From positions 1 through 38,898 of the forward strand of contig JAIVJZ010000058.1 in NCBI GenBank assembly GCA_020199775.1: 38,898 bases of DNA. The letters are read 5' to 3'. The notes under the pieces are model-generated. The model was not told the origin of the DNA. It worked only from the letters and a program-made list of their open reading frames with translations, and searched no databases. Position 1 is the first letter of the stretch. Every line of letters starts with the position of its first letter. The stretch comes from Acidobacteriota bacterium. GTDB taxonomy: Bacteria > Acidobacteriota > Blastocatellia > Pyrinomonadales > Pyrinomonadaceae. A program made the position numbers and the translations under genes. Positions 16,791 to 27,100 of the stretch are shown here, piece after piece.

Positions 16791-18786
16791 GGGACACCTC
16801 CGTCGCGGCGTTGATAATCGATTCAACCGAAGGAAGCATTGCGCTTTCGGCGGGCTTTGACGCGGGGATGGCGTACGGCGCGGCCCCGAGTCGCTTCACC
16901 TTTATCAGCGCTCCTGGTGCGTGCTCGTTCACGGCGGCGACCACTTCCGCGCCGAAGCCGCAGAAAGACTGCCCTTCTTCCACAATTAGAAGGCGGCGTG
17001 TGATGAGAACGGAGGAAAGCAGTGGCGAGAGCCGCAGCGGGTAGAGCTCTATCGGACAGAGGACTTCCGCAATTATCTCGCGTTCTTCGAAAAGCCGATC
17101 GACGGCGCGTTCAACATCAATGAGTGCGCCGCCATAGCAGACGATAGTCAGGTCCGGGGCTGCACAGGGCCGAAGCCGCGAAACGGGGAAGTCGCCGCCG
17201 GTGTGTTCCCAGACGAACCCTTCCGGCGCGCAGTCGGAAACGCGCTCGCCGTATAGAATCTTATTTTCGATGACCAGGGTGGGCCGATCAATCGTGGCGA
17301 AGAGCCGGTCGAAAACGAGAGCCGGGTCGTACCTGTGATGCACCGCAAGCACGCGTGTTCCCGGAACCCCGAGGAAGTGCTTCTCAAGGGACTGACTGTG
17401 AGTCGGTCCGTACCCACGTTTGCCCCCCATGGGGGTGCGAATAATCATGGGCACAGAGACCTTTTCGTTATACATGTAGTGAAATTTCGCCGCGTGGTTA
17501 ATGATCTGATCCGCCGCGAGAGTGAGGAAATCCCCGAACATTATCTCGGCGACAGGCCGGTGCCCGGCGACAGCAAGCCCGCAAGCGACCCCGACGATGG
17601 CGGCCTCGCTTATGGGCGTATTGCGCACACGGCCGAGGAAAAGCTGGCTCAGGTCTTTCGTAACTTTAAAGGCTCCGCCATAAGGCCCTTCAATATCTTC
17701 CCCGAGACAAAAGATCAGGGGATCGGCGCTCATACCAGACCGGAGGGCGGAATAGATACGATTCACGAGGCGGTCATTGCCGGGGATTCTGGTGCGGGAC
17801 CACAGCGCCGTCCCTCCAGTTTCCTCTCGCTCAACGGTAGGTGTGGTAAACGGTTCGCGCATCGCGGATTCCACCGCATCCGATACGCGCAGATCGGCGT
17901 CCGCTTCAAACCTCGAGGCTTGCTCCGGGTGCTCCTCCGCGAAGCGGACCATTGGGTCAATGCTCCAATACCTCTGGACCTCCTCGTAGTCACGGTTGTC
18001 ATCCCCTTTGGAATGGGCCATAAGCCTGTAAGTATCCACTTGTAAAAATGCCGGCTGGCCGGTCTCCCGGGCATACTGAACGGCCTCGCCCGCAGTCCGA
18101 AGCAAGTCCGATGGGGTCCAAACGTCCGCCCGGTAGTCGCGTATGCCAAAGGCTTGGGCCCTTTGAGTGATACCGCCCGAGAGCGTCTCCCTCTGGCTTG
18201 TACTTTGCGCGTAGAGGTTATTTTCGAGAACGATGAGAAGCGGCAGTTCCCAGCAAGACGCGAGGTTGAAGCATTCATACACGACCCCCTCCCCGAGCGT
18301 GCCGTCGCCGATGAACGCGACCGTAATCCCGGAAGAACGAAGTTTTTGCGCAAGCGCGAGGCCGGTGGCTACCGGGACAATTCCTCCCTGCACGCCATTG
18401 CTAAAAAATCCATGCCCGCAGATGTGCTGGCTCCCCCCTCTGCCGCCACAAACACCGCTGGCGCGCCCCATGATCTCCGCCATCAAGCCATCCACGTCTC
18501 CGGTGCGCGCCAAATAATGGCCATGACAGCGATGATTGCTGAAGATGAGGTCCTCGGGCCGCAAATGGTGGGCAACGGCGATGCCGGTAAACTCCTGCCC
18601 GATGGAAGTGTGAACGGTGCCGAACAGCTTTCCCTCGGAGAACAGGCTGAGCAATCGCTGTTCAAACTTACGGATCAGGAACGCGACCGACCAGCATTTT
18701 TCCGGCACCCCCTTATAACTTTTGGGAGCCCCGATGTTATCCGTCGCTTGGACACTAAACCGAGACACTTGCCGGGCAACCGTCAT
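16783..18786 (-). CDS. 2-oxoacid dehydrogenase E1, fused alpha and beta subunits
   Basis: This 667-residue protein joins both halves of the thiamine-diphosphate enzyme that decarboxylates a 2-oxoacid and hands the acyl group to E2 lipoate. The alpha part (about 25-330) has FSNHRCHGHYLA, the TPP/Mg motif GDGTLGEG (160-167) and the closing ENN (188-190). The beta part (about 355-655) has CLGEDIEGPYGG, NTPISEAAIVGVACGLA, PVAEIMFGDFL and MGGKRGYGPTHSQSLE. Both active sites appear complete. The ATG overlaps the thioesterase stop as ATGA, and its own TGA lies inside the start region of E2, so the three genes are translationally coupled. PDH-like E1/E2 pairs that donate a C2 unit to an NRPS are known from quinocarcin and naphthyridinomycin; substrate here is unknown. 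Confidence 0.92.
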   Translation of the reverse strand: MTVARQVSRFSVQATDNIGAPKSYKGVPEKCWSVAFLIRKFEQRLLSLFSEGKLFGTVHTSIGQEFTGIAVAHHLRPEDLIFSNHRCHGHYLARTGDVDGLMAEIMGRASGVCGGRGGSQHICGHGFFSNGVQGGIVPVATGLALAQKLRSSGITVAFIGDGTLGEGVVYECFNLASCWELPLLIVLENNLYAQSTSQRETLSGGITQRAQAFGIRDYRADVWTPSDLLRTAGEAVQYARETGQPAFLQVDTYRLMAHSKGDDNRDYEEVQRYWSIDPMVRFAEEHPEQASRFEADADLRVSDAVESAMREPFTTPTVEREETGGTALWSRTRIPGNDRLVNRIYSALRSGMSADPLIFCLGEDIEGPYGGAFKVTKDLSQLFLGRVRNTPISEAAIVGVACGLAVAGHRPVAEIMFGDFLTLAADQIINHAAKFHYMYNEKVSVPMIIRTPMGGKRGYGPTHSQSLEKHFLGVPGTRVLAVHHRYDPALVFDRLFATIDRPTLVIENKILYGERVSDCAPEGFVWEHTGGDFPVSRLRPCAAPDLTIVCYGGALIDVERAVDRLFEEREIIAEVLCPIELYPLRLSPLLSSVLITRRLLIVEEGQSFCGFGAEVVAAVNEHAPGALIKVKRLGAAPYAIPASKPAESAMLPSVESIINAATEVSRV
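16795..16801 (-). promoter_or_regulatory. Ribosome-binding site deciding the GTG start of E2
   Basis: The minus strand reads GGAGGTG-TCCC-GTG. It lies inside the end of the E1 gene and favours GTG 16790 over the ATG at 16826, which has no such site. Confidence 0.7.
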
Positions 18787-19619
18787 AAGAATCGCCCCAT
18801 TCTAAACGCGCCCTGTATCACTTCTGCGACAGAGGGCGTGGCTCGATGAATGTAAAAATGATCCCCTGGGAACATCTTGAGGGAAAAGTCCCCACTCGAT
18901 TCCGAACGCCATGCCTCGAGTTCAATGCGACTCACCTCAGGGTCATCCACGCCGCCCAACGCGGTAATAGGGCATTGAAGAGCCGGGGCAGGCATGTACT
19001 CATAAGTCTCGATCATTTCAAGGTCGGCCCGAATCGCCGGGAGAACACAGTCTAGAAACTCCCGATCCCTGAACAACTCGTCCGGCGTCCCGTTGAGCCC
19101 GCGTAAGTATTCGATCAAAACGCCCTCGGGCCATAGGTGTTGTCCTGACTTCCGGCGCGGAGCGGGGGGGCCGGGGCACGCCGAGGCGAACAGATGTATC
19201 GGTCCAGGGGCACCCAGGGCCGCCAGTTTTCGTGAGACCTCGAAGGCTATTAACGCCCCCAGGCTGTGTCCAAAAAACGCAAACGGTTTCTCGGAACAAT
19301 GTGCGAGTGAAGCGCAAACGGAGTCCACGACGGGACCGATTCTGGTCAGGGGTGTTTCGGATAGACGCTCCCCACGCCTTGGGAGGTGAATGGAACAGAT
19401 TTCGACACCAGCCGGAAAGAAGTCAGGCCACTGGCAGAAGGCGGTCGGCGAGCCACCCGCATAGGGGAAGCAAAATAGCCGAACGTGCGCATCCGTTGCG
19501 AGTCGCACCGGGCGTATCGTGGGACTCTTCGACCACCAGTGGGGCCGCGAGAGTAGATTCATTTTCGTCTGTGGGCCGCTCACATATAAAGACACGGGCG
19601 GCATGGCCCCGGAATCCAT
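18783..19619 (-). CDS. Type II (external) thioesterase
   Basis: Free-standing alpha/beta-hydrolase thioesterases of this family clear wrongly primed or stalled carrier domains of NRPS/PKS lines. The 278-residue frame has the nucleophile elbow GHSLGA (Ser119), the LFCFPYAGGSPTAF oxyanion region near 48-61, the Asp region GGVDDPEVS and the catalytic His in PGDHFYIH. ATG 19619 starts 7 bp after the NRPS stop, but the family usually begins near the second part, so ATG 19562 (MNLLSRPHWW) is an alternative; neither has a strong Shine-Dalgarno. The stop overlaps the E1 start. The NRPS has no TE domain of its own, so this enzyme is for editing rather than product release. Confidence 0.93.
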   Translation of the reverse strand: MDSGAMPPVSLYVSGPQTKMNLLSRPHWWSKSPTIRPVRLATDAHVRLFCFPYAGGSPTAFCQWPDFFPAGVEICSIHLPRRGERLSETPLTRIGPVVDSVCASLAHCSEKPFAFFGHSLGALIAFEVSRKLAALGAPGPIHLFASACPGPPAPRRKSGQHLWPEGVLIEYLRGLNGTPDELFRDREFLDCVLPAIRADLEMIETYEYMPAPALQCPITALGGVDDPEVSRIELEAWRSESSGDFSLKMFPGDHFYIHRATPSVAEVIQGAFRMGRFL

Positions 19620-19626
19620 CGCGACT

Positions 19627-22600
19627 TTACGCGGTGGCCCCGGTCACGGCGGCCGGCTCGGGCAAGAAACCGATGCTCACAAGATATGATAGACAGAGAT
19701 GCGCCAAGCGTTCGTCCAGAGGAGGGCATTTAATTTCCATCTCTTCTAACGCCTCGAAAGTATTCCTACACTCATCAGCCAGGTTTATTTTCTCCACTAT
19801 TCGGGGGTCGTGAGAAGAGATTGGCGGGTCTTCTCGCATGGCGCGGAAAATGGGCAGAAATGGATAAAGCACGCTAGAAAGATCGACTTCTTTCAGAACC
19901 TTCTCTCGGAGGACCTTGCCGGGCACGACTTTCAACCTGTATCCGAACGAGTGAATCCAATCATAGGCGTGGGACATGTGCACCGGCCGTGGGTTCCAGA
20001 GGTGAAAATACCTGCCGTGCGATTCCGGACGCTGCGAGAGGTATGCGATGGCCTCGGCGACGAAATCCACCGTGACGAAGTCGATCATGATTCCGGGCTC
20101 GGCGAGCACGCCAAGATCGATGTACCCTTTAAGGCCAACGAGGAGATAGTCGTTCGTCTGGGTGGCTCCCGTCTGGGTGTGCCCCATAATAAGCCCGGGT
20201 CGGTAGACGGTGACCGGTATCCCGCGAGACCGCGCGGTCCAGAGCATTTTCTCAGCGACCCACTTGCTCCTTGCATAACCGTCCGGGATCTCCTTCGGGT
20301 TGAACAAAACGTCGTCGTTCTCAATAAACGGTCGTTGCATATGCGTCGCCAGCAGCACGTCGACAGTCGAGATGAAGTGCACAGGCTTCAATTTCGCCGT
20401 CGATGCCAGGCGTAAGACATCGTGAGTTCCGACCACATTCGGCCCCCGCAACGCCGAGTACGGGTATACGAAGTTCACCAAGGCTCCGCAGTGGTATATG
20501 ACATCCGCCTTGTGTGCGATCTGAGAGAACTCCTCCTGGGGAATACCCAGGTTGCGCTTAGCCAGATCACCAACCACAGGGTGAATACGCGTGGAAAATG
20601 ACTCGTCCCAGATGCGGTATTCCGTCATCGTTCGGCGAATCCTGTCGAGCCCCTGAGCCACGTCTTGCGCCCGCACCAAGCATAGAAATTCGGCCGAAGT
20701 TTGGCGAAGCAGCCTCTCTAGAATAAATGCACCAAGATAACCGGTCACGCCCGTGAGAAACACAAACTTCGGCACCTGGTGCGCGAAAGGCGGCAAGCCT
20801 TCGGCTGTGATCGATGGGTCTAGCTCGGCCTCGGCTTCCATCTGGGCCAGGGTGTAGGAAGTCGTTACGCCCGCGGCCCCTTCTCGCTGGTAGGCACCGA
20901 CCAGGGCCGCGATGCCGGCGACCGTCGGGTCCTTGAAAATATGCTGGACCGGCAGGTTAATATGATAAGCGTTCGAGAGTCTGGAAGCGATGCGCGCGAT
21001 CAGAAGCGAATTGCAGCCCAATTCAAAAATATCATCATCAATGCCTATTTGTTCGAGCCCGAGCACGCCCTCTATCATTTTGGCGATTTCGCTCTCGAGG
21101 ATGTCGCGTGGCGGACGGCCCCCACGCTGAGAGGTTTTGAGCGTTTCCTCCGCCGCAGGTAGCGCTTTCCTGTTGATCTTTCCGCTTGCCATGCGGGGTA
21201 GGGTCGGTAGCGAGACGAAAATATCCGGGATCATGTATTTCGGAAGCCGCCCGCCGAGAAATTCCGCCAGTTCGGTCGGAGCCGCCCCCCCGGCTGACTC
21301 GTCAGGGGCGATATAGGCGATGATGCGCGTATCGGCCGTGGACGCGCGCCGCACAACGACCGCAGCTTCGCGGACCGCTTCATGACAAAGGAGGTTCCGC
21401 TCGATTTCCGCAAGTTCAATTCGGAACCCGCGAACTTTCACCTGATCGTCCGCCCGGCCGATAAACTCGAAGACGCCGCCGCTCAACCCTCTCCCAATAT
21501 CACCCGTGCGATACATTCTGGCCCCAGGGGTTGTGGAGAATGGGTCGGGAATGAACTTCTCGGCCGTTAGCGCCGGATCGTTCACATAGCCTCTGGCAAG
21601 TCCGATCCCGCCGATACAAATCTCCCCTGGCGTCCCCTCAGGATTGATCTCCAAATGCCGGTTCACCACGTAAATGCTGGTGTTTGCAATCGGCCTGCCG
21701 ATGGGCATCGGCCCCGGCTCGTCGCCGCGCGGGCACAGCCAGGACGTACAATCGATCGTGGCCTCTGTAGGACCATACACGTTATAGACATCCGCTCCTG
21801 CATGATGGCGCAGCAGGCTCTGAAGCTTGCCATCCAACGATTCGCCGCCGCTGAAGATATAACGCAAGCTGTCGCAGTCTCGAAAGAGAGGTTCATCAGC
21901 CAGGATCGAGTGAAGACTGGGCGCAGCGCCGTAGACGGTAATGCGCTGTTGCGCCATCAGTCGAGCCAACGCCACCGAGTCTAAGGTGCCATCCAGAAGC
22001 GGGAATACGATGCAAGCCCCTGCTGACAGCGGCCAAAAAGTAGCCCAGGCGGAGGGGTCAAAGGTAAACGAATAGCTTTGCAGAACTCGATCCGCAGGAG
22101 TCAGCCCCCACATTCGCTGCCGGGCAAGTAAATTGTTCACAATACTCTGGTGTTGAACAGCGACACCTTTGGGTCGCCCCGTAGACCCGGACGTGTAGAT
22201 AATGTATGCGAGATTCTGGCTACGCGGGGCGGCCACTGGCCCATCGTCATCCTCTATCTGAGCGTTTAATCCGTCTTCAAGCGTAACTATCCCGGTGAAG
22301 CGGGGTAACATCGGGGCGAGCGTCCGACTTGTAAGCAGGAGCCTCGCGCCAGAATCCTGAAGGATGAATTCCAGGCGGGTTGAGGGAGACTTCGGCTCCA
22401 ACGGGACGTAAACCCCTCCGGCCTTGAGCACTGCGAGGATGGCGACGACCATATCGGGCGGATATTCAAGACATATAGCAACCCTGGTCTCGGGGCCTAC
22501 TCCTCGGGACCTTAAGAAGGACGCGACACAATCGGCGCGGCGTGCAAGCTCACCGTAAGTTATATGCTCATGGTTCGCGCTGAGGGCGACCGCATCCGGC

Positions 22601-24096
22601 GTTCGGGCGGCCTGCTCTTCGAACAATTGGTGTACGCAAGTCTCTTCCCGAAAGGCTTCGGAGGTCGAGTTCCACTCCGATACTAATTGTCGTCGTTTGG
22701 ACTCCTCAAGCACCATCAGCTGAGAGAGCCGCTGGTCTGGCCTTTGGGCGACCGCCTCCAGTATTCGCCTGAGGCTCCCGAGCATCCGCTGAGCCGACTC
22801 GGCCCAGAAGATGTCGGAGTTGTACTCCAACGAGAGGGTTGCGCTGTCCCCTAATCGCACGCTCAGTGTCAGATCGTAAGTGGCGATGCCGGGGTGAACG
22901 TCGAGGGCGCTCACAGAGAGCGAAATGAGGGTGAGCCCCTTGAAGGGCTCCTCGCGAGTGACAAAGGCGGCCTGGAACAACGGGGTACGGCTAAGGTCAC
23001 GCGGAGGTTGGAGGTCTTTAACGAGCGAAGAAAAGGGAGCCGCTTGCCGCTCACAGGTCTCGGAAACGCGACTAACGCGACGCAGTAGCTCTAGAAAGTG
23101 CGGGTCGCCGCTAAGGTCGCTCCGAACTACAACGGCGTTGGCCAAAGGGCCTATGACCTCGCGGGACGATTCGTCTCTGCCGCTGGTGATGACCCCCACC
23201 ACGATGTCGTCCTGTCCTGAATACCACGCAAGTAGAATTTTGAAGGCGGCTAAAAATAGTCTGGGCAGGGGTATATTCTCTGCCCGACTTACCTCGCGAA
23301 GGAGAGCGAGTGACTCGGGCCCGATCTCGCATCTCACTTCATCGCCACGCTGCCTCCTTACAGTAGGGCGCGGCCTATCGACCGGAAGTTCGAGGACCGG
23401 AATGTCTTCGAGGAATTGGCGCCAGTACCTGAGGCGCTCATCATACTCAATCCCGGCCAGCCACCTGCGCTCTTTTTCCTTGAGCGATCCGAATTTAACG
23501 GCGTCCTCCGCACCCTCCTGGCCCACCCCAACGCCCTTCTCTTCATAACGGCGCAAAAGTTCGGTAACGAAAATCGTGGGGGAGAACATATCGCTGACAA
23601 TCTGGTGCGTCGTGAGAAGCAGCGCGTGAAGGTTCTCTTGCCACCGAACGAGTGTCATTCGTAACAGAGGTCCCGAACGGAGGTCGTAGGAAGCGACCGC
23701 GTCTTCTTCCAAACAACGCCAGACCAAATCGTGATACATGTCTTGAGGATAACCTTCCGCGTTGACGACTCGAGCGCCGGTAAACGCAACCGGGGCGACC
23801 AACCGAACAGGCGATGGCCCGAGGGTTACAAATGTCGAGCGCAAAACCTCATGTCGCTCCATTACTTCTCTAGCGCATTGATTCAATGTGGCGACATCTA
23901 ACTCTCCGCTGACCGAGGCGGCGAAGAAGTTGGTTAACGGGGCGCTCGGGTCCAGTTGGTGGAGCAGCCACACGCGGTTTTGTTCGGCAGATAAGTTAGA
24001 AAGAGTCCCGCCCGGATACTGCTGTAGCTTCTTGAGGAGGAGTTTGCGTTCTTCCTGCGAATTCAGATTTTGAGGTTCAGAGATTATGGTCGCCAT
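19627..24096 (-). CDS. NRPS, final module: C-A-T-thioester reductase
   Basis: The 1489-residue protein ends the line. Condensation domain (about 33-465): its active-site motif is HQIVSDM (164-170) in place of HHxxxDG, losing the second, catalytic His. Adenylation domain (about 490-985): TSGSTGRPKGV, FDPSAW, NVYGPTEAT, YRTGD and SGKINRKAL are all standard; aligned by eye to GrsA the pocket is D-P-W-G-F-G-V-I-D-K, which I cannot assign with confidence. Carrier: LGCNSL with Ser1030, a Cys for the usual second Gly. C-terminal reductase (about 1105-1480): Rossmann TGVTGYLG (1115-1122) and catalytic Tyr1274 and Lys1278 in YARSK. NAD(P)H-dependent release would give an aldehyde or, with a second reduction, an alcohol. 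The ATG follows GGAGG with 6-nt spacing. Confidence 0.95.
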   Translation of the reverse strand: MATIISEPQNLNSQEERKLLLKKLQQYPGGTLSNLSAEQNRVWLLHQLDPSAPLTNFFAASVSGELDVATLNQCAREVMERHEVLRSTFVTLGPSPVRLVAPVAFTGARVVNAEGYPQDMYHDLVWRCLEEDAVASYDLRSGPLLRMTLVRWQENLHALLLTTHQIVSDMFSPTIFVTELLRRYEEKGVGVGQEGAEDAVKFGSLKEKERRWLAGIEYDERLRYWRQFLEDIPVLELPVDRPRPTVRRQRGDEVRCEIGPESLALLREVSRAENIPLPRLFLAAFKILLAWYSGQDDIVVGVITSGRDESSREVIGPLANAVVVRSDLSGDPHFLELLRRVSRVSETCERQAAPFSSLVKDLQPPRDLSRTPLFQAAFVTREEPFKGLTLISLSVSALDVHPGIATYDLTLSVRLGDSATLSLEYNSDIFWAESAQRMLGSLRRILEAVAQRPDQRLSQLMVLEESKRRQLVSEWNSTSEAFREETCVHQLFEEQAARTPDAVALSANHEHITYGELARRADCVASFLRSRGVGPETRVAICLEYPPDMVVAILAVLKAGGVYVPLEPKSPSTRLEFILQDSGARLLLTSRTLAPMLPRFTGIVTLEDGLNAQIEDDDGPVAAPRSQNLAYIIYTSGSTGRPKGVAVQHQSIVNNLLARQRMWGLTPADRVLQSYSFTFDPSAWATFWPLSAGACIVFPLLDGTLDSVALARLMAQQRITVYGAAPSLHSILADEPLFRDCDSLRYIFSGGESLDGKLQSLLRHHAGADVYNVYGPTEATIDCTSWLCPRGDEPGPMPIGRPIANTSIYVVNRHLEINPEGTPGEICIGGIGLARGYVNDPALTAEKFIPDPFSTTPGARMYRTGDIGRGLSGGVFEFIGRADDQVKVRGFRIELAEIERNLLCHEAVREAAVVVRRASTADTRIIAYIAPDESAGGAAPTELAEFLGGRLPKYMIPDIFVSLPTLPRMASGKINRKALPAAEETLKTSQRGGRPPRDILESEIAKMIEGVLGLEQIGIDDDIFELGCNSLLIARIASRLSNAYHINLPVQHIFKDPTVAGIAALVGAYQREGAAGVTTSYTLAQMEAEAELDPSITAEGLPPFAHQVPKFVFLTGVTGYLGAFILERLLRQTSAEFLCLVRAQDVAQGLDRIRRTMTEYRIWDESFSTRIHPVVGDLAKRNLGIPQEEFSQIAHKADVIYHCGALVNFVYPYSALRGPNVVGTHDVLRLASTAKLKPVHFISTVDVLLATHMQRPFIENDDVLFNPKEIPDGYARSKWVAEKMLWTARSRGIPVTVYRPGLIMGHTQTGATQTNDYLLVGLKGYIDLGVLAEPGIMIDFVTVDFVAEAIAYLSQRPESHGRYFHLWNPRPVHMSHAYDWIHSFGYRLKVVPGKVLREKVLKEVDLSSVLYPFLPIFRAMREDPPISSHDPRIVEKINLADECRNTFEALEEMEIKCPPLDERLAHLCLSYLVSIGFLPEPAAVTGATA

Positions 24097-24126
24097 ATAC
24101 GGCCTCCGGTTGGGTCGGTTAAGTTC

Positions 24127-27100
24127 TCAGGCTGTTTGAGGCTCCGTGAGCCGCATCACATCGCCAAGAAGGGCCCGCACTTCTTCATCTGAGAGGGCGT
24201 CGACCATGCGGGCGAGTTCTTCTTCGTCCGTTATGACGACTTGCCTCATGCGATCGATATAGATGGCTAGTTGCGCGACGGTCGGGTTAGCGAACGCAAC
24301 CTGGGTCGGTACATTTACCTTCAGTCGTTCTTCGATATGCGCGATCATTCGCTGCGCCTTCAAAGAATCCCCTCCGAGATCGAAGAAGTCGTCGTCTACA
24401 CCGATTCGGTCGACCTTCAGCACTTGCGCCCACAGCTCGACAAGGACAGTCTCTGTTTGCGTGGAGGGGGCGCGGTAGGCTGTGGCCTGTCGCCCGGAAA
24501 GAGATTCCACCGGCGGCAGTGCTTTCCGCTCCAGCTTACCGTGTGGCCCGATTGGGAGAGCGTCGATGGCCATTATTTCGGAGGGAAGCATGTAGGTGGA
24601 GAGGTGCAATTTCAAAAATTCCCGCAGTTCTTTCTCGACGCCCTGTGGAGGGCCACTCGCCCTGGAAGGCGAGTCCTCGTTCAACGTGACATACGCCAGA
24701 ATCCGTTTTCCCGACGGTGTCGCCTGCGCCACGACAGCGGCGTCGGCGACCGCTGTGGAGTTTCTGAGTGCCGCCGCCACCTCGCCCAGCCTAATCACGC
24801 GCTCATCAATCTTAGCCACACCATCCGCGCGGCATCGGAAATAGAGTTGTCCGCAATCGTCGTACTCCACGAGATCGCCTGTCCTATACATACGTGCCCC
24901 CGGCTTCCCGGAGAAGGGGTCTGGTATGAATCGCTGTGCGGTCAGTTTGGGATCGTTGAAGTAACCCCGATTTAAATTCTCGCCGCCGATGCAGAGTTCG
25001 CCAGCCGCACCCCGCGGGACGGGTCGTTGTGAGGCGTTAAGCACGTAACAGCCGATTCCTGGCGCTGGACGTCCGATAGGCGCTTTTTTCGTTATCTCAA
25101 GCTCGGCGAAGATTCTGTGACTTCCGGCTTCCGCCGAACCGTAAATGTTCCATACCGTGTTTCCGTTTGCTGCCAGCCGGTCGCAGAGGGTTGGGGATAG
25201 AACGTCCCCGGTACTGACCGCCTTGAATCCTTTGCGCCCCTTCCAGCCGGAGTTTAGTAGTGCCTGCCATATCAGAGGGGTCGCCTGCAACGCGGTACAG
25301 TCGGTCTCCTCAAGAATCTTCCTGAGACGGCTCCCATCCTGGATCCGGCCTTCCGGGGTGAGGACGACTTTTGCCCCGATCGACAGTGGGAAAAGCAGCT
25401 CCAGAACAGAGTCTATGGCCGGAGTTGGGGACGCAGACAAGAATACGTCATCCGGGGTGAACGCCTTCATGGCCCAGGCCGAGCAGAGGGCCGCGCATGT
25501 CGAGCCGTAAGTGGCCATGACGCTTTTCGGAGGCCCCGTGTGTCCCGAGGTCTGGACAACAAACGCCAGGCTCTCCAGACTTGGGGAAGCGCCCCGGTCC
25601 AGCACGGATTTCGCTACGGAGCTAGAGTCCGCTCCGCTGTCTAGAAGGAGAACTGTTTGTTTTTGGGATTCAAAGAGGCCAAGATTCTGCGGCTGGGTCA
25701 CTACCACCGAGGCCGTGGTATCTCGAAGGATTGCCTGGAGTCTAGGCCGCGTCAACTCAGGACCCAATAGGACACAAGCCGCCCCTGCTTTAAGGATACC
25801 CAGGATCGCAACAGCCATGGCGGGCGCCCACGGCAAATAAACCGCCACTCTTGCCTCGGGCCCTAACCCCAATTCTAAAAGCTGGGACGCGAGATGGTCC
25901 GCCCGACGATCCAGCTCGCCATAGCTCAGGTGGACATCATCACACGCGATGGCGATGCTGTGCGGCAACATCCGTGCCTGCCGCTCGATAACACCGGGGA
26001 GTGTGACTCCCTGGAGCGACTTTTCGCCCGCCGTCGCTCCCACCAAGACGGCGGCGCCGCGTTCCGCTTCCGACATATACTCCAGACCGGAGATTCGCGT
26101 CTCCGGGCTAGACAGCCCCGCGCGGAGCATCCCTTCGAAGTGGGCGAGCATGCGCCGGATCGTCGAAGCCTCGAAAAGGTCGGGATTATATTCGGCAATG
26201 CCGTTCATTACCGCCCCGCGTAAGCGGATGTGGATGCCCAGGTCTTGCTGAGCAACCAGTCGATTACCGAGTTCGATGCGGGACACCTGAAGCCCCGATC
26301 CCGCCGGGACCTCAAGGTCGGCGTTTTGAAACACTAAGATAACTTGCGCGAATGGGCTGTAGCTGAGGTTGCGCGAGGGTCGCGTCGCCGCGACCACCTG
26401 TTCGAAAGGAACGTCCTCATTATCATGTGCCTCCAGCACGATCTCTCGTACCTGGCGCAGGAACTCGCGAAAGGTCGGATCGCCCTCCACCCGCATGCGG
26501 AACAGAAGCGTGTTTATAAAACAGCCGATCAACGGCTCAGTCTCTGGGCGCTTCCGATTGCCCACGGCCGAACTGACGACTACGTCCCGTTCGCCGCTGT
26601 AGCGGTAGAGCAGGATTTTTAAAGCTGCGAGTAAGACCACGAAGACGCTGACTCCCTCGCGCCGCGCTAAATTCTGTAGAGGCCCGACCAGGTCATCCCC
26701 CAGGCAAAAGGGCTCTGCCTGCCCGGGTCGGCCCCTACCCCCTTGTCTCGGATGATCAAGAGGCAAGGGCGACAATTCTTGGGCCCCGCGAAGTTTATCT
26801 TTCCAATACGAGAGCTGCGCCTTGAGTCTTCCTTGGTTCTCAGGCGTCCTTTCCCAACGCGCAAAGTCGGCGTACTGAATCTCCAGTTCCGGTAGAGGGC
26901 TGGGCCGCTTTTGCATCAAAGCCTCATAAGTACCGAACAGCTCCCGGCTGAACACGCCCAGCGACCAAGTGTCAAAAATTATGTGATGCGCGACCACTAA
27001 TAACCAGTGTAAGTCCTCGGAAAGTCGCGCCAGCTTAAAACGGATACAGGGTTCTGACGCGATATTGAAGGGGCGTAGCGCCTCCTCCTTGAAGGACCTC

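Noticed and set aside
17335..18849. Long plus-strand ORFs opposite the E1 gene (17335-18045 and 18154-18849).
   Set aside because: They are antisense shadows of a well-conserved GC-rich gene and have no recognisable domains or ribosome-binding sites.
24271..24975. A 234-codon plus-strand ORF opposite the NRPS.
   Set aside because: Antisense shadow; the NRPS core motifs lie on the minus strand throughout.
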